Assembly: GCA_038373865.1 (NCBI GenBank)
Contig: JAXGGA010000068.1
Location: 248,001 to 312,000, forward strand
Direction: 5' to 3'
From: Uloborus plumipes
Taxonomy: Eukaryota; Arthropoda; Arachnida; Araneae; Uloboridae
DNA: 64,000 bases
This document shows, one piece after another, positions 23,343 to 36,403 of the stretch (position 1 is the stretch's first letter; every line of letters begins with the position of its first letter). Position numbers and translations under genes: made by a program. The notes beneath the pieces were generated by a model that was not told the origin of the DNA, did not search any database, and worked only from the letters and a program-made list of their open reading frames with translations.

Positions 23343-26300
23343 GTGAGTCCCTTTACTTCTTCTTCCCGCCACTCCACCCCCAAGCACGGGGAGTTACCTG
23401 GAAAAATGGATTTGTTTCCCTCCCTTTAACTCTGTGCATCGTATCAAGATGAGTGAAATAATTAAATACTGAAGAGACCAAGCCAATAGTCATTCAGAAG
23501 TACTTTGAGCCGCAATTTCCCTATTTATCCCCCTGGCTCACTCATATTTTAACAGCGTTATTGTTTCTCTCAGCATCGTTGAAAAAGAAAGCCAAAGAAA
23601 AAGGAAGAAAACGCCTATAGAATTTTAGTTATCCGAAACTGAAAATAATAACAATAATAGAAACTCTTTAAAATAAATCATTTTCATTGTTCAACGTTCT
23701 CTTGCTAATTAAGGTAACTTTGAACAATGTGATGTAAATTAATTTCAATAGAAGCAGTGCAACTCCGAATGACAAAAATTTACTTTATAATTGTTTAAGC
23801 ATTCCCTTTTTTGTTCCCCAGCATTGCAAACTTTCTATCAGTTACTATATTGCAGATAATTTCACGATGAAAAACCAGATATTTAAACAACTTCAATCAG
23901 CATTGAAGAGAGCTCCCAAACAGTCCTTTGAGAATTAGTGGATTATGCAAGGAACTGTGTACGATGTTGCCATTTCATTTTGAAAAATTAAAAGCAGAAA
24001 ATGGATATTATAATCTTGCCAGCAGAGTGCAACGTCACCCTTTCTGCTGATTCTTTTGAAGTTAAAACATACTGAGATAAAAATCATAAAAAACATAAAG
24101 AAATTAAAATGTTAACCCACATGATTTAAAAGTGTACCAAAATGATGCAGAAATTATTCTATGTGAGGAAAATTCATTGATTTTAGTAAGATATGGTAAG
24201 AATTCAATAATAGCACAGGCCCGTCATTGGGTGTGGGGGGGGGGGGGGGTAATTGTCCTCCCCCTCTGACTTTGAGAAATCAATGTATTTATATATAAGT
24301 GGGAATGGCTTTTGATGTTTTCCGATGAAATTGCATTGAGTTTGGACTCTTTGGAAAAACTTGAAATGACGTCCCTGTAATAGCAGAATAAAAAGTACCA
24401 TGATCAAAATAGCATGTTATTTTCAAGCAATTGCTTATTTTCTATCTTTCTCATGCCCAAAAGAAACTTTGGTAACATATATGAACGCACGAATTTCCTA
24501 AACTAGGTAGTACTAATTATTTTCTCCGCGACATTTCTTTTTGACTAACTTTCATTAGAAATGAAAACTTACATTTGTGAAACTGAGCTATTAAATCGAG
24601 AATTGCATTTCAAATTTAATCAGAAACCACTAACCATCTCAAACGGACCTAAGTTTTCGTACTCGTGTATGTTTTTAGGTGAGAACTTCTTCTTTTTTCC
24701 TCAAGGTACCACGGCATTCTTTAGCATCAGAAATTATGAATAATTATTTCAAACTGAGAATTTATTTTCATTAAAATTAGAAACCATTTCAAACTATACA
24801 GCCTCCTTACGTATTCTTTTGAGTTAGTAGATCTTTTCCTTCCGTCACGACACCACTCTTGGAATAACACCACAAACAAATAAAAATCTTAAACTCATGG
24901 AGCTGAATTTTGAAAATGAGATTCCATTCCAAAGTAGATTAAAGACCATTAAAAGTCTTTAAAATATCTTGGATTTTTTTATTATTCTCATTTCTGATCT
25001 CACTTTTATCATTTCAATACCTGTCTTGGTTCAAAAAAGGACAAAAAAAATGAAAGTTATTCTAGAATAAATGCTAGATTTCCTTGGCAAACTATCGGTA
25101 TGTTTTTATTCATATTTAAACTACTTCTATCACATGATCATGACACTCTCTCTTAAAAAAAAAAAAAAAAAAAGAGGAGAAAAGAACGTTTTCCCATAAA
25201 ATACAATCTATTTCAAGTTAAATATCCTTTGTTTTAGATTCAGATAGATAGACAAAATTGTTGACATTATTGCGTCAACCTTTTTACAATCATCAAACCC
25301 TTCGAGGAACGAAAATGCACTCTCCATCCCTTTTGAAACCAACTCTATCGAATCTATTCACATTCTTCGCTATTTTCCTTTTCATTTTTGATAAAACTCA
25401 ATTTTTTTCCTGCATTTACAATTAGGTTTACGTATTTCTCTTTTTAACATACTTGTTTGCATACTTATCAACTCTATCTTTTCGTATTGCGTCTTTGAAG
25501 GGATTTACTCTCGGTTTGGTTTCCTCTCTCGAAGCAAATTGTTGCACCATCCTGGTTTTATAGAGAAACAAATTAATAGCTCAATCAATTTTTTACGAAA
25601 AGACAATTCAACACCTACTAATTTGGCCATTATTTCTCAAACCTGTATAGCAACTCCACTAGGAATCTGTTTTGTTGTCTTTATACTTTAGTTAATAGAA
25701 GCGTGCACCATCCTCATCAACAAAATATGGTTAACGTTCTAGTTTTTTTTTTTTCTCTCTTTTTAATTCTTCAACTAAATACTTTCTTGAATTGTTTCAA
25801 AAACTAAATAAAGTTGTTATTACTATCTTTTGTCTTTGAACTGTTATTAATATAAACTGAGACTTCATAGATTCTGCAGAAATTTATACTAACTTATTAA
25901 CCATTTTTAATTATTAAAGTTGGCCATTATTGCTTTTTATTTATTCATAATTCTGTTTTATGTGTATTTATTCGTAATCTTTCCAACAAACTGATGTTCT
26001 CTAAACTGATTCGTATGGATGGTTTTTAGAATAACATTGATTTCTTTCTCATGTTTCCATTGTTTATTCATTTTATTTTCAAACTTAATCAAATCTAGAA
26101 AAAGAATCTCCGAAAATCTCCTTTATATCAATTAGAGCAATATGAAGTTACAAATAAAGAACTAAATAACTTAAACAAAAACAAAGCCTTAGCTTTTTTC
26201 AGTTCTTATGTCGTTTTGTGCAAATGCGTTGCTTTCTTGTACATGATATTGTCAGCTTTTGTCGTTCTTTTTTACATCCTCAAGTTCACAGCTTTTGAGC

Positions 26301-29300
26301 TGGAGAGGAGTTTCTTGAAATCCCTAAAAAGGTTTTTCTTTTGCAAATTTCTGCTTTTCACCGCAGTTTTATGTTTTATCCCAAAGGTTTAGTCCTTAAC
26401 TCTGGATACGTTCTGAAATCTGAATCTCTGTCTTCCACCATTATTTTTGCATTTCCATTCTTTACTTTTAATCTTCCTAACTTCCAAAAAATTTCAATGT
26501 CTTTTTTGAAAAGAAGAAAACAGGTAGAAAAGTTGCATAGCTCGTATTAGGATTTCTGGAGAAGCATGCTTGGAGAATGTTGCTGGAAAACTTGACAATA
26601 GTATATTTTCTTTCTTTCTTTCTTTCTTTTTTTTCTTTTTTAAGCGTCATCTTTCAATAAAAATTGTGCAAGTCGTTTTCTATTTTGTTATGATTACTCT
26701 GTGCATTGAGTCTAACATATTTCTTTACTCTAGTCAAATATATAGTGCTTTTCTCAATGACTTATGTTTTAAGAGCATAAGATTTTTCAAAGAGAGTTAC
26801 AATTTGCGGTTTACAATGAAGTTATGAAATCATTTACCTTCTCAGCCAATATTTTAAGTTAAAGTTATATGACTCAAGTTATGAAGTCGACTATCTTTTC
26901 GAGGATTTTACTTTTTAAATTTGCATCTTTGTTCTCATTTATTTCCTTTTCGTCTCTGAAATATCTACTGTTATACTGAGTTATACTATCTTGCCAACCT
27001 TTGAAGAAATATTTTCAGCGGCCCTTGTTTTATTTGGCATTGATAAAAAGATCAGAAGTGTACAACATCTAACTTCAGATAGTGATATTTTTCAGAAATT
27101 TACAATGCAATGTAGCTTATGGCGTATTTTGATCTGTATTTTTAGCTGGTAGCACCAAATATTGATTTTCGACGAGCGCGAACAATTAAACACCCTCATA
27201 ACAATCTTATTGCATGATTTTTTTTTCCGTTCTAAAATGTTCCACTTTAATGTTATTGAGAGAAATGGTAATTTAGGTTAATAAGGGTTCGAACTGTAAA
27301 AATAGCAGATTTTGGTAAGTTATTTTTTTTTTCTTCAGTTGAAAAAACGTTGCCATTTCAAAATCTATACAGTGATGAAGTACAAGAATTCAACTTTGCA
27401 ACAATACTATCTTTACACTAAAGAGCTAGACATAAAGAAAGCGAATTCAAGAAATTAGCTTTGTCCTCTTGTATTCAAAAGCACTTTTCATTCTAGAGAA
27501 CTGCTTGAGTTTCTTTTTTTTTTTTTTTTTTGAGTAATCAGCTTTTGGAATCGGAAATAATTGTACCACTTATTATAGAGCAATTCACTTCCTTATTTAA
27601 ATGTTGAAAGACCATCATGTTTCATGGGGTGTTCGAGCGTTACATCACTCAATATGAAAGGACTATTACTTTGCATAGAGCTTATTTGAAACATATACTT
27701 GCTTCAATAATATTAGCAGATGATATCCACTTTTGTTATACTTCAACATAAAATGTGTTCAAGATCATAACGGTGGGTGTGCACGGGAGATCACTGTGAC
27801 CTCTTCAAAATATCTGTTTGGCAATTTTTTTTTCTGAAGATTCAGCAAATTCGGAAGCATTATTCAATACTGCAATTTTTTTTTTCAATGCCCTAATGCC
27901 CCTTTTCGTGAGATGTACTTAGGTGTGCTGTGCATACCTGTATTTTATCATTTGGTAAAATTTGTATTTAAATCGGCTAATTGATAATTTCTCCCTTGCA
28001 CAATTGTTAATCCAGGGCGTTATATAGTTTGCTGATAATGTGTCGAATGTTATAAAATCATTATTATTATTATTATTTGAATGGGGTGGGCGTTTACTTA
28101 AACGCAGTTCTACAGGGAGCAAAAGAACACGAATAAACACGTGGCGATAGCACTAATAGTGAGAAGTTAAAGGAAGCTTAAATAAGTCGATGTGTAGTAA
28201 AAACGACGACAATTAAAGACATCGTTAGGGAAAGCGAAAGGCAATATTAAATTAATTAGCATCGTTAAGGAAGAACAAAAGGTAGAGTAAAAACATCATT
28301 AAAAGGGAAAGCAAGTAAGACAATTATGTCTCCTCTTACTCATACATGCTCTATATTGAGACTTGCATCTAAGGTGGACTGAATAAAAAGCAAGTGTTGC
28401 TTATTAAATTGGTTAGTTCCTAGGAGTATGTAGAGTTATAGAAAGAGCTTGGAAATTGATGTAAATTTTATTAACTTTTGTCATTACGCATTACTGTCTG
28501 TTTCAAAGACTAGATTAGGCGCACCTGAGTTTATTTTATATCCATGATTTTTTAAAAGTTATGCGTATAACTGCGATAGTAATTATGTCAATTGTTTCAA
28601 AGTGCATTTTAATGTTATAGAAAAAAAATCCTATCACCCTTAAAAATACGAATATAAAGATACGAATACTAAGGTGTTCTTATTTTCATGGCTGCTTTAT
28701 TTTGGAATCAACCAATGAATGTTCATTCATCTATTATCCAGTCAAAGGTTTTTACAGATGAGTTCATTTCCTGGTTAATGATTTCAATAATTGTTTTGTG
28801 CGTCTGTTGCACAATTCAAATTTTCATTGTTTTATGCCCTCACTCTTCTGGTTATTACATTTTCTATTTATTTTATTTGCATTCGTTTATGCTATTCTCA
28901 ACAATTTTAATAGCATTCAACTGTTGCCGCTTTTGCTTCGATTCATTTCCTGACGAATGGTTTCTTTATGTATTCATTCTTCGACCAATGTTTTATGCTC
29001 AAACTCGAACTTGCATGCATTCGTTTCTCAATTATTAACTTAAGCATTCATTAACTTACAAATAGACCCCAGAAGATCTATTGGAACATCGCATGGGAAT
29101 ATCATTTCTTCTTTTTCTCAATAAAATTTTGATTTTTGCTACAAATTTGCCCATGTTCTAATAGTTATTCTTTAAAGATCATAACATGGGCCATTTTTCC
29201 TCGTCAAGTTGTAGTTGTTTTTTTTTAATCTGCATTTATAAAAACGTTTTAAGTCTTGACTCTGTTTTGTTTAGTTTAAACATAATTTGAAGTGAATTTC

Positions 29301-30709
29301 ATAACATATTTTATATTAAAAAATTAATTTCTAGTCATCTTAATGTTAACAATTCAAACAGGATAAAATGTCACTTCCATGTTAATTTTTGTCTTTACTA
29401 AGCGTAAATGGAATTCCTCCCAGGAAAAAGTAAAACCCGTGACATTTCTTGATTTTATTTCGTATATTTTATTCTCGTGCGTTTACTGTTGATTGTTATT
29501 TACAGTTCACAGGATATTTGTAAAGCTGAAAATGTAAGTGAATATAGGCTGTTATAACGATCCGTGTGCTGTGATTGCCACTGGTTTTCAATATAAGAAA
29601 ATTTTACCCCTAAATTTAAATTTACAAGTGATATATGAAGTGAATAAAATGGAAACAAAATGCACCTCAGAAACAAGAGTTGATATTTTTCGAGGAGCAA
29701 CCACCTAAAATAGTACTTTCAATCCGCTATACCGTACCTATAAATAAATATAAAAAACTAGAACCTAACAAGACTCGACCTTTTATTAACTAAATTGCAC
29801 GTTAGCAAAGTTTGTTAACATTACAATTCAAAATCACTACCATTTCTTCAATCACCCTTTCGAGAATGTTTAACCTTTTCTACATTAACAATATGTACTT
29901 TAAACGATTTGTACAAACCCTTCATTGTTGTTTTGCAAATTATTTTTTTTTAATCCCATGCGATTCCCAGACCGAAATGTGTGTTTTTTTTTTTTTTTTA
30001 ACATATATGCCTCCATTTTAATTTTTTTGTTAAATTTTATTATTTTTTTAATCATGTGAAATAAAAGTACTGATTTTGAAAACAAATTTGTTTATAGAAA
30101 AATATGTTTTTCCTTTTTTTTTATTACATTGTAACAAAGAGTTCGAAAAAAATTTCTATGTTGACATTTTTATCGTTACCGCCTGATTGTATCAGTTTTC
30201 AACCCTATTTGAGAATTATTTTTCGCTAAGAACTTTCTTAAAAATGTTTGTTAAGTTGTGTTAAAATTTCCTCTTACTGAATAAATGCATTATAGCTTAT
30301 TCTTTTATAACTATACTATTTTTTTCTGCAGCATAATATTGATGAAGTAAATTCATGGACTAATTGAATAATCAAATCGTGATTTTTAAAACTTTAATCT
30401 AGCTAACTACGTTTATGTTGATTGGGGGGAATCCATTGTATTTAAAACAGATTCCATATTGTCACTGTTGCGTAAAAATTATCGTGTACTACTCCAGCAA
30501 AAATAGCATCAAAGAAAAATGACATCAGCTTTTTCTTATCTCTTGATTAGAAGCATAAAATCCGGTCAGAGTATTAAAGCGTAAGTAGCCCAGATAACAT
30601 CTAACAGCTTGATTTAAGGTTATTTTCCCTTTTTTCTTCTTGTCATTTTTTGCCAATGTTTTTAACCTTTTATTTATTATTTATTTTTGAAATTTAGCTG
30701 GTTTATCAG
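23343..30709. other. AT-rich DNA, probable long intron; no exon recognised
   Basis: Downstream of the splice donor the sequence becomes strongly AT-rich. It contains poly-A/T tracts, an (ATT)n tract near 28058-28077 and one MITE (24216-24377). Open frames of 60-116 codons (for example 28688-29038) are rich in F, L, I and Y as expected from AT-rich chance translation, and have no domain. The intron reading depends on the exon at 23216-23342. Confidence 0.45.
24216..24377 (+). mobile_element. MITE with CAGGnCCGTCATT ends, copy 1
   Basis: The left end CAGGCCCGTCATT is mirrored by AAATGACGTCCCTG on the right. A G-homopolymer followed by CCTCCCCC lies near the left end, and then AATCAATGTATTTA. 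A diverged second copy is at 54509-54685 in the same orientation. No coding. This is a short non-autonomous DNA element. Confidence 0.7.
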
Positions 30710-30840
30710 GCGTTCTCAAAGTGGGTGCCGCAAAGTGTGTCTATGATTTAAATATTTATGTATAGTAAAGATGTGCTAGGGTGCCGTGAAAAATTGTAAT
30801 ACTTTCTTCAAAGGGTGCCGCGAGTGTTAGCGTAAAGTTT
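30710..30840 (+). repeat. hAT-like transposon remnant
   Basis: It begins CAGGCGTTCTCAAAGTGGGTGCCGC, like the CAGTGGTTCTCAAAGTGG ends of many hAT elements. The same GGGTGCCGnGA phrase recurs twice further in (near 30779 and 30815). No right terminal repeat was found, so it is a fragment. Confidence 0.5.
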
Positions 30841-31135
30841 CTTAGTTTTTTTTAAACGCAGTTTAACTTTCACGTACGAGCTACATTAAGAGCGTACATG
30901 TGATTTCAATTATATTTCAACTTTAATTATATTTCAATCACAAGTTACATTGGCCTCTGTAGCTCTAAATAATAATTAAATTAAATTATTTTAAAAAACT
31001 AAAACAATGCGCTTTTAGAGTTCATTAAACTATAAAGAGCTTTAAACCTTGATGCATTATCAGTTAACATGCACTTATAAAATACAACAGCATGCAATAT
31101 AGTTTAGCCTTTAATATTAATAATAGTATTAAATG

Positions 31136-31361
31136 TGAAGGGCCAGGGGGAAAAAAGATGAAAGTCACTTTTTCGTCAATTTTGAGATATTAGCGCTATT
31201 TAGGGGCTATGAAGGACTAGTATCATTTGGTAGAACAGCAAGGGGAGAAAAAGATGAGAATCGACCGAAATGTGCATGAAAACTCTATTAACTACACAAG
31301 GAGCTACGCGAAATCAAACTTTTTGGTCACTTTCATCTTTTTCCCCCCTGGCCCTTCATGT
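31136..31361. mobile_element. MITE, ~226 bp, with ~33-bp terminal inverted repeats
   Basis: The left end TGAAGGGCCAGGGGGAAAAA continues as AGATGAAAGTCAC. The right end is GTCACTTTCATCTTTTTCCC then CCCTGGCCCTTCA. The flanking sequence occurs uninterrupted at 31450-31545, so the insertion point can be read: ATTAAA|element|TATTAC, with TG on both sides. No coding. Confidence 0.8.
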
Positions 31362-31444
31362 ATTACTTTTATATTTGCAAAGAACGTGAATTTTATCTTT
31401 TGTTCAAAGTTACATATTCAAAGTTACATACAAATAACTGAAAC

Positions 31445-31545
31445 TCTTATAATACATCAGCATGTAATAATATAGTTTAGTCTTTAGTATTACTAATAGT
31501 ATTAAATATATTACTTTTATATTTGTAAAGAACGTGAATTCATTC
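31445..31545 (+). repeat. Direct duplication of the MITE flank (paralogous empty site)
   Basis: ATAGTTTAGTCTTTAGTATTACTAATAGTATTAAATATATTACTTT-type sequence repeats both sides of the MITE insertion (31098-31135 plus 31361-31395) without the element. It records a local duplication and gives the pre-insertion state. Confidence 0.75.
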
Positions 31546-34500
31546 AGAGTTATACAAACAAACAAACAAACCCACATGTGAAACTAATAAAAGTGTAGTA
31601 TATAATTAATTACCTTTGTGCAAAAAATGTAAGGACAACTACAACGTTGAAGAAGCACAAATATGCAGGGATACTGCAGACTCATGTTTCTGCGTAACAA
31701 GGGACTCCTTTTTCAATGCAAAAAAATGTGAGCTTATGGATGCACGATATCCGACAAAAGGTGTATTAAATAAAAGTGTATTAAAAATACTGATGGTTGA
31801 GAAAAAGAGAGCATAGTATTTCAGTAAATGTTGTTACTATACGCTGCATCGCAATGATCGTTGTTACTCCAAGGTGTGGGTATACAATTAGCAGGTATGG
31901 AAGATTGCCCCCAGGTGCAGAAAGTTTTATATGAACTCATTTAAAATTGTTATCTGCTGTCTTTACAACTTAAGAATTATTGATAATTTATTGTGAGAAC
32001 TGACTTCGTTCATATGGAATCAAAAGACACGTTGTGGGATTTCATACTATGCTAATGATTTATAATTTAGCAGATCGTCTCGACATTAATAACTGTAAAA
32101 TATATTCAGTCACGCAATCAAAATAAATTCAGTCAGTTAACTACTATTTGTTTGCACATTATATAAACTTTTTTATTTGTTAATACTATTGGTATAGGTA
32201 AAAAAGTTTGAAGAATAAAATTATCTCATTTTCCCTTCAGTGTGGATACAGAGTTCATTTCACTTGTTTTTAAAAGTTAAAAGCATTTCTATATGTAATC
32301 TGTTACATAATTTTTTATGCAAATTTTCTTTTGTTTGATGACCTGTTTTGTTTTGCTTAAAAGTTCTTAAATTTCTTAACAAATTTGGAAAGATATTTTC
32401 AAATGTGATTGGTTTGACGACTTTTGATTCGCCGAGTAAATTTTTTTCTCACGATACTCACCAGATAACTATTTCAATGTGTATTCAAACAAAAATGTAT
32501 TTAAAATATCATTTTTAGAATTTTTTCAACGAATGATATTTAGTTGTAAATGGTTAGTTTTTTACATCAGAAAATAAGTCATATAAAATTTTATATTGAA
32601 AGTTATGAAATTAATTTTTGTACCCTCACTTGTCTCTGCTAAATAATGTTGACAATAATTATTATTTGAAGTTTTATATTTAATACATAACTTGAAGCTT
32701 TTTTTCCCTAAAAAAAATAAGTTTATAATTCTTGCAAAAAAAAAAAACAATTTACCGTGCCGTTATCAAGTAGCATTTTAGTTATTAAATCTGCATCATT
32801 TTTTTTACACATATATAATTGCCTTTCTCCTCTTATAGAAGAGAATTGCCTTTCTCCTCTTATAGAAGAGAATTTTGACACATTTTGAAGCGACAAATAT
32901 TTGTTGACCGCAAAATTTAAAATAGCTTTATTTAGTAGATTTTCCTGCCTTTATTCGTTTTTATTCAATACCTCTTTTCAACCATCGTGCTTTATATGAT
33001 TTTTTTTTCTCTCCTCAAATACACAATATGCCGTCGCAAAAATCTTAATAAGATCTTGCATATTATAGTTCTTTGCACAAAACGTTATTACATAACATAT
33101 CGATTCTCTGTAGAAATTTTTACATATTCAACAGCTTTTTATTTTCCTACATACATAAACTCGACGATATCGTATAAATAAAAACCCGAATATTTGAAAA
33201 ATATGCTAAAGTAAAATATTTCCAAACTGGCCGAAAAACATTTCTTCAAGAAATACCGAAGAGGCGAAAAAAAAAATCCTCCATCTTATCTGGAATATTT
33301 TATTTATTCAAACATCCGCACGTATTCAACAACCTATTCAAGGAATAAAACGTCTGCTTTTGAATTTTGTCCTATCTCCAGCGTGCATTTCCTGGGGATA
33401 TATACAGATGAAAAATTTACGACTCGGACTTACTATGCTCGAGTCAATCTCTTGCATATGATGGAAAAAGTTCACCTCTTTTGGTGCATATCGGGATCAC
33501 GCGCGAATCCCTCGGCAAGAGTTAATAAAACTGGTTGTAGTTGTGAGAAAAAAATATGATGTATGACATTTTTTTTCCCTTTCGAAGAATTCCTTCCCTA
33601 TTGTCAGTACGTCAGTGCTGGTGTTTATTCTTTTTATATTATTATTGAGATTCATTTTATATTCTAGTCTTGCGCTAATGCTCATAACACTTTCTCTTCT
33701 GTTGCACATTTAAGTTATTTCTTGGAATTAATTGTACGTAAAGTCTCACACTTTTTAGCTATGATAGAATGTTTATTTATTTATTTATTTATTTAATTTT
33801 TGTACAATCGTGTAAGCAAACCACATACAATGTTTGTTATATTTATACTTTGAAAAGAGTGAAAGTTTTCGTGAATTTTACTACTTGCAGACGATTTGTT
33901 ATTTACATTTCGTTCTCTGTTAAATTTGCATCTGTCATGCCTTGTAACTTTAACAGGATTATGTATCAACTAGATAAACGGCTGAAACGTTTAAAGTTGT
34001 GGCAATTTCAATTTTATGTGCACTTTATGCTTCCCTAAATTGTTTTGCGAAAGCAAATGAAAGAAAACTTGATATATTTACATTGCCAAACGATTTATTT
34101 ACTCTGTATTCGTGGCATGCCGAACAGCCAACCGAATCCGTTTAATGAAAAGACTTAGAAAATTGCCTTTTGGCTGGAAAGAAAATTGAGTAATTATCTC
34201 AGCAATAATTAATTATAGTCTGTTTATTAACTCAATAAATTAAACAATTTACAATAAAATGGAGCCTGGAGTGTGCGAAAGTCTTGTAACCGAAGTCACT
34301 TCCTTTAAATATTATTCATTTTATTTAGTAAATGTTTGGAACACGGTAGATAATTATAATTTGTAAAATTCTGTTAAATTAGAAAATCAATCGAATCTAG
34401 GAGTGAATTATTTTTTGTAGCATATTTAGTTTTAAATTTGAAGGACAAAGTATGAAATTAACTACACAAACATCATTAATATCACGATGCAGATTAAACT

Positions 34501-34785
34501 ATTGTGTTACGTTTTTTCAAATTTGAATTGTTGTTACTGAAGTTGAGGGAAAGCCTAGCCTGGCTGCATTAGGAAGGCTACGCAGATCCTAATCACAGCA
34601 TTAAAATGTTGCCAGGTTAGATAGGTAAACTTGCCCTGGCTAAAGTGTGACTCTTACTGAACAAATTTGATGTTCATGATAATGGTAACATAATTGAAAA
34701 CATTATATTTAGTAGAATTTTGTAAATATTCGCATGTTTCAAGCCAGAGTTAATGTTCCTGCAGTCTTTCGCTCTTTTATAGAGA

Positions 34786-35992
34786 ACTAGCGGTACCCGC
34801 ACGGCTTTGCCCGTGGTATAAAATTAAAAGTTCATTTGTAAAAAAATGATATAGCAGAAAAAAATACTCTATTTTAGTTATAATTCAACTATAATTCCTT
34901 CAAAGTATGATATAAAAATTTGGTATGGACCCTACACTACTTCCTTTTACGTGTAAATTTCTTAGTAGATGCCTTAAGTGCTAAAATAGTGCTTGAAGTG
35001 AGTAAGATAACAATTCAAACATTTGCATCCCTAGTTTGCCACGAAACAATGCAAAAAATGTTTTACAATGATTAATCTCCTAAATATCGCCGATTTTAAC
35101 ATCATTCAGTAGATTTTTCGCAAAATATCGCCAATAGCGCCAAATTGAACCCAAAAAAAAATTTTTTTTCGCTAAATTTATTGCCAACTTGGCGATATGT
35201 CGCCAAATTGGCGTCAAACACTTGGTGACCAAAAGCTTGGCGAGATATCGCCAAGTGGTCGCGCCAATTCATATCACTTTGGTCTGCATTGAAAGCCCTG
35301 ATTACCCCATAAAAGGGGTAAATCACCCCCTTGGGGACATTCGAATGCAACCCCAAAGATAGGTGCACAAAAATAAGCCAAAAGAAAAAATAAGAAAAAT
35401 TTTGTTGCTCACAGAAACCAACAGAAATCTTACCAAAGTTTAAAAGAAGAAGAAAGTTTTCTTTCCTAACTTCAAAAACAAAATAATACATTTTCCGAAA
35501 TGACATACTTTAGAAAGAACGTTGCAATATCGCAATAAGATAGAAGTAAATATACTGAAATAGAATTGAATGCCAAATTGTAAAAAAGTCGCCAAAAAAA
35601 TAATTTTTAATATTGTCTTTCATTATTTATTAAATGCAATTATTGCTGCAAATTACAGTCCAACAATAAATAATCACATTGCAAAAGTATATTTGGAGCA
35701 ATTTTTTCTTTTAAACTCAACTGATCCTAAAAATTTTAAGTATTAGTCATAGAAATTTCGTGCATTATTCTTCACAATGATAATAAAAACAATAAACGTC
35801 GACAAAGATCAACCAGCAAACGATAAATTAAAAGCTAAATTCGTTCACTCAAGCCATTTGCTGCAATTTGTATTGAAATAAATTAATAATGAAGTAAAAT
35901 ATGTTTTGCAGACGATAAATTTAGAATGGTATCCTGTATTTTAAGGAAAGGACTCGATTTCTCATTTGATTGACAGGTGCCATCTTATCACG
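34786..35992 (+). repeat. Left part of an older repeat interrupted by the Maverick
   Basis: It starts ACTAGCGGTACCCGCACGGC and TTTGCCCGTGG, a terminal phrase common to arthropod repeats of Helentron-like type. It includes TCGCCAA motifs at 35105-35250 and a segment (35560-35640) shared with 58480-58555. Its other half appears to be 45827-46426, which ends in TTTATTATTAGTAGA. Together the halves make about 1.8 kb. A 134-codon minus-strand frame here (35102-35506) is low complexity and not called a gene. Confidence 0.55.
35988..35992. other. Target-site duplication, left (TCACG)
   Basis: TCACG immediately left of the element is repeated at 45822-45826 immediately right of it. A 5-bp duplication fits retroviral-type integrase insertion. 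Polintons are usually described with about 6 bp. Confidence 0.8.
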
Positions 35993-35997
35993 GTAGA

Positions 35998-36006
35998 TAT
36001 AAAAGG
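35998..36006 (+). promoter_or_regulatory. TATA box at the left tip, reading inward
   Basis: TATAAAAGG starts 5 bp from the element end and is mirrored at 45808-45816, so each end could drive inward transcription. Promoter use is inferred from the motif only. Confidence 0.4.
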
Positions 36007-36403
36007 CCGGTTCTAGGACAAGAGGTGGTGGTGGTGGAACACCACCTCCCCACCACCTCCCGCCGCCTCCTCCCGCCGCCTCCTCCCGCCGCCACCTCCC
36101 ACAGCCTCCTCCCGCCGCCTCCTCCCAACAGCCGCCTCCCACCACCTCCCCAGGGCCGCCGCGAGGATTTTGGTTGTCATGACAACCAATGTTTTGGTTT
36201 CTTTGAATGGCAACACTTGTGTAATATTTTACAGAGTTAATTTCGATCGTGGTGCCATCTATCGACGGAATTATTTATTTTCTTAAATTCCAGGAACTTA
36301 ATTTTATTTTAGATGCTCGTGGCGCCATCTATTGAGTGAACGAATTTAATTCTTTTTTTTTTTTTATTTCGGGACTTTGAATATTTTTTGTAAATTTTAC
36401 TGT

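Larger units (their letters stand above)
30841..34785. other. AT-rich DNA with one MITE; no gene seen
   Basis: Apart from the MITE at 31136-31361, its paralogous empty site and a 27-bp tandem duplication at 32824-32876 (GCCTTTCTCCTCTTATAGAA twice), nothing is recognisable. The short frames are chance frames. Confidence 0.45.

Noticed and set aside
28688..29038. 116-codon hydrophobic frame as a membrane protein gene
   Set aside because: Composition (F, L, I, Y, C) is what AT-rich DNA gives by chance. There is no domain, splice context or promoter signal.
36013..36216. Proline- and glycine-rich frames in the TIRs as structural proteins
   Set aside because: They are translations of the (CCTCCTCCCGCCG)n block, open in several frames and on both strands in both TIRs.
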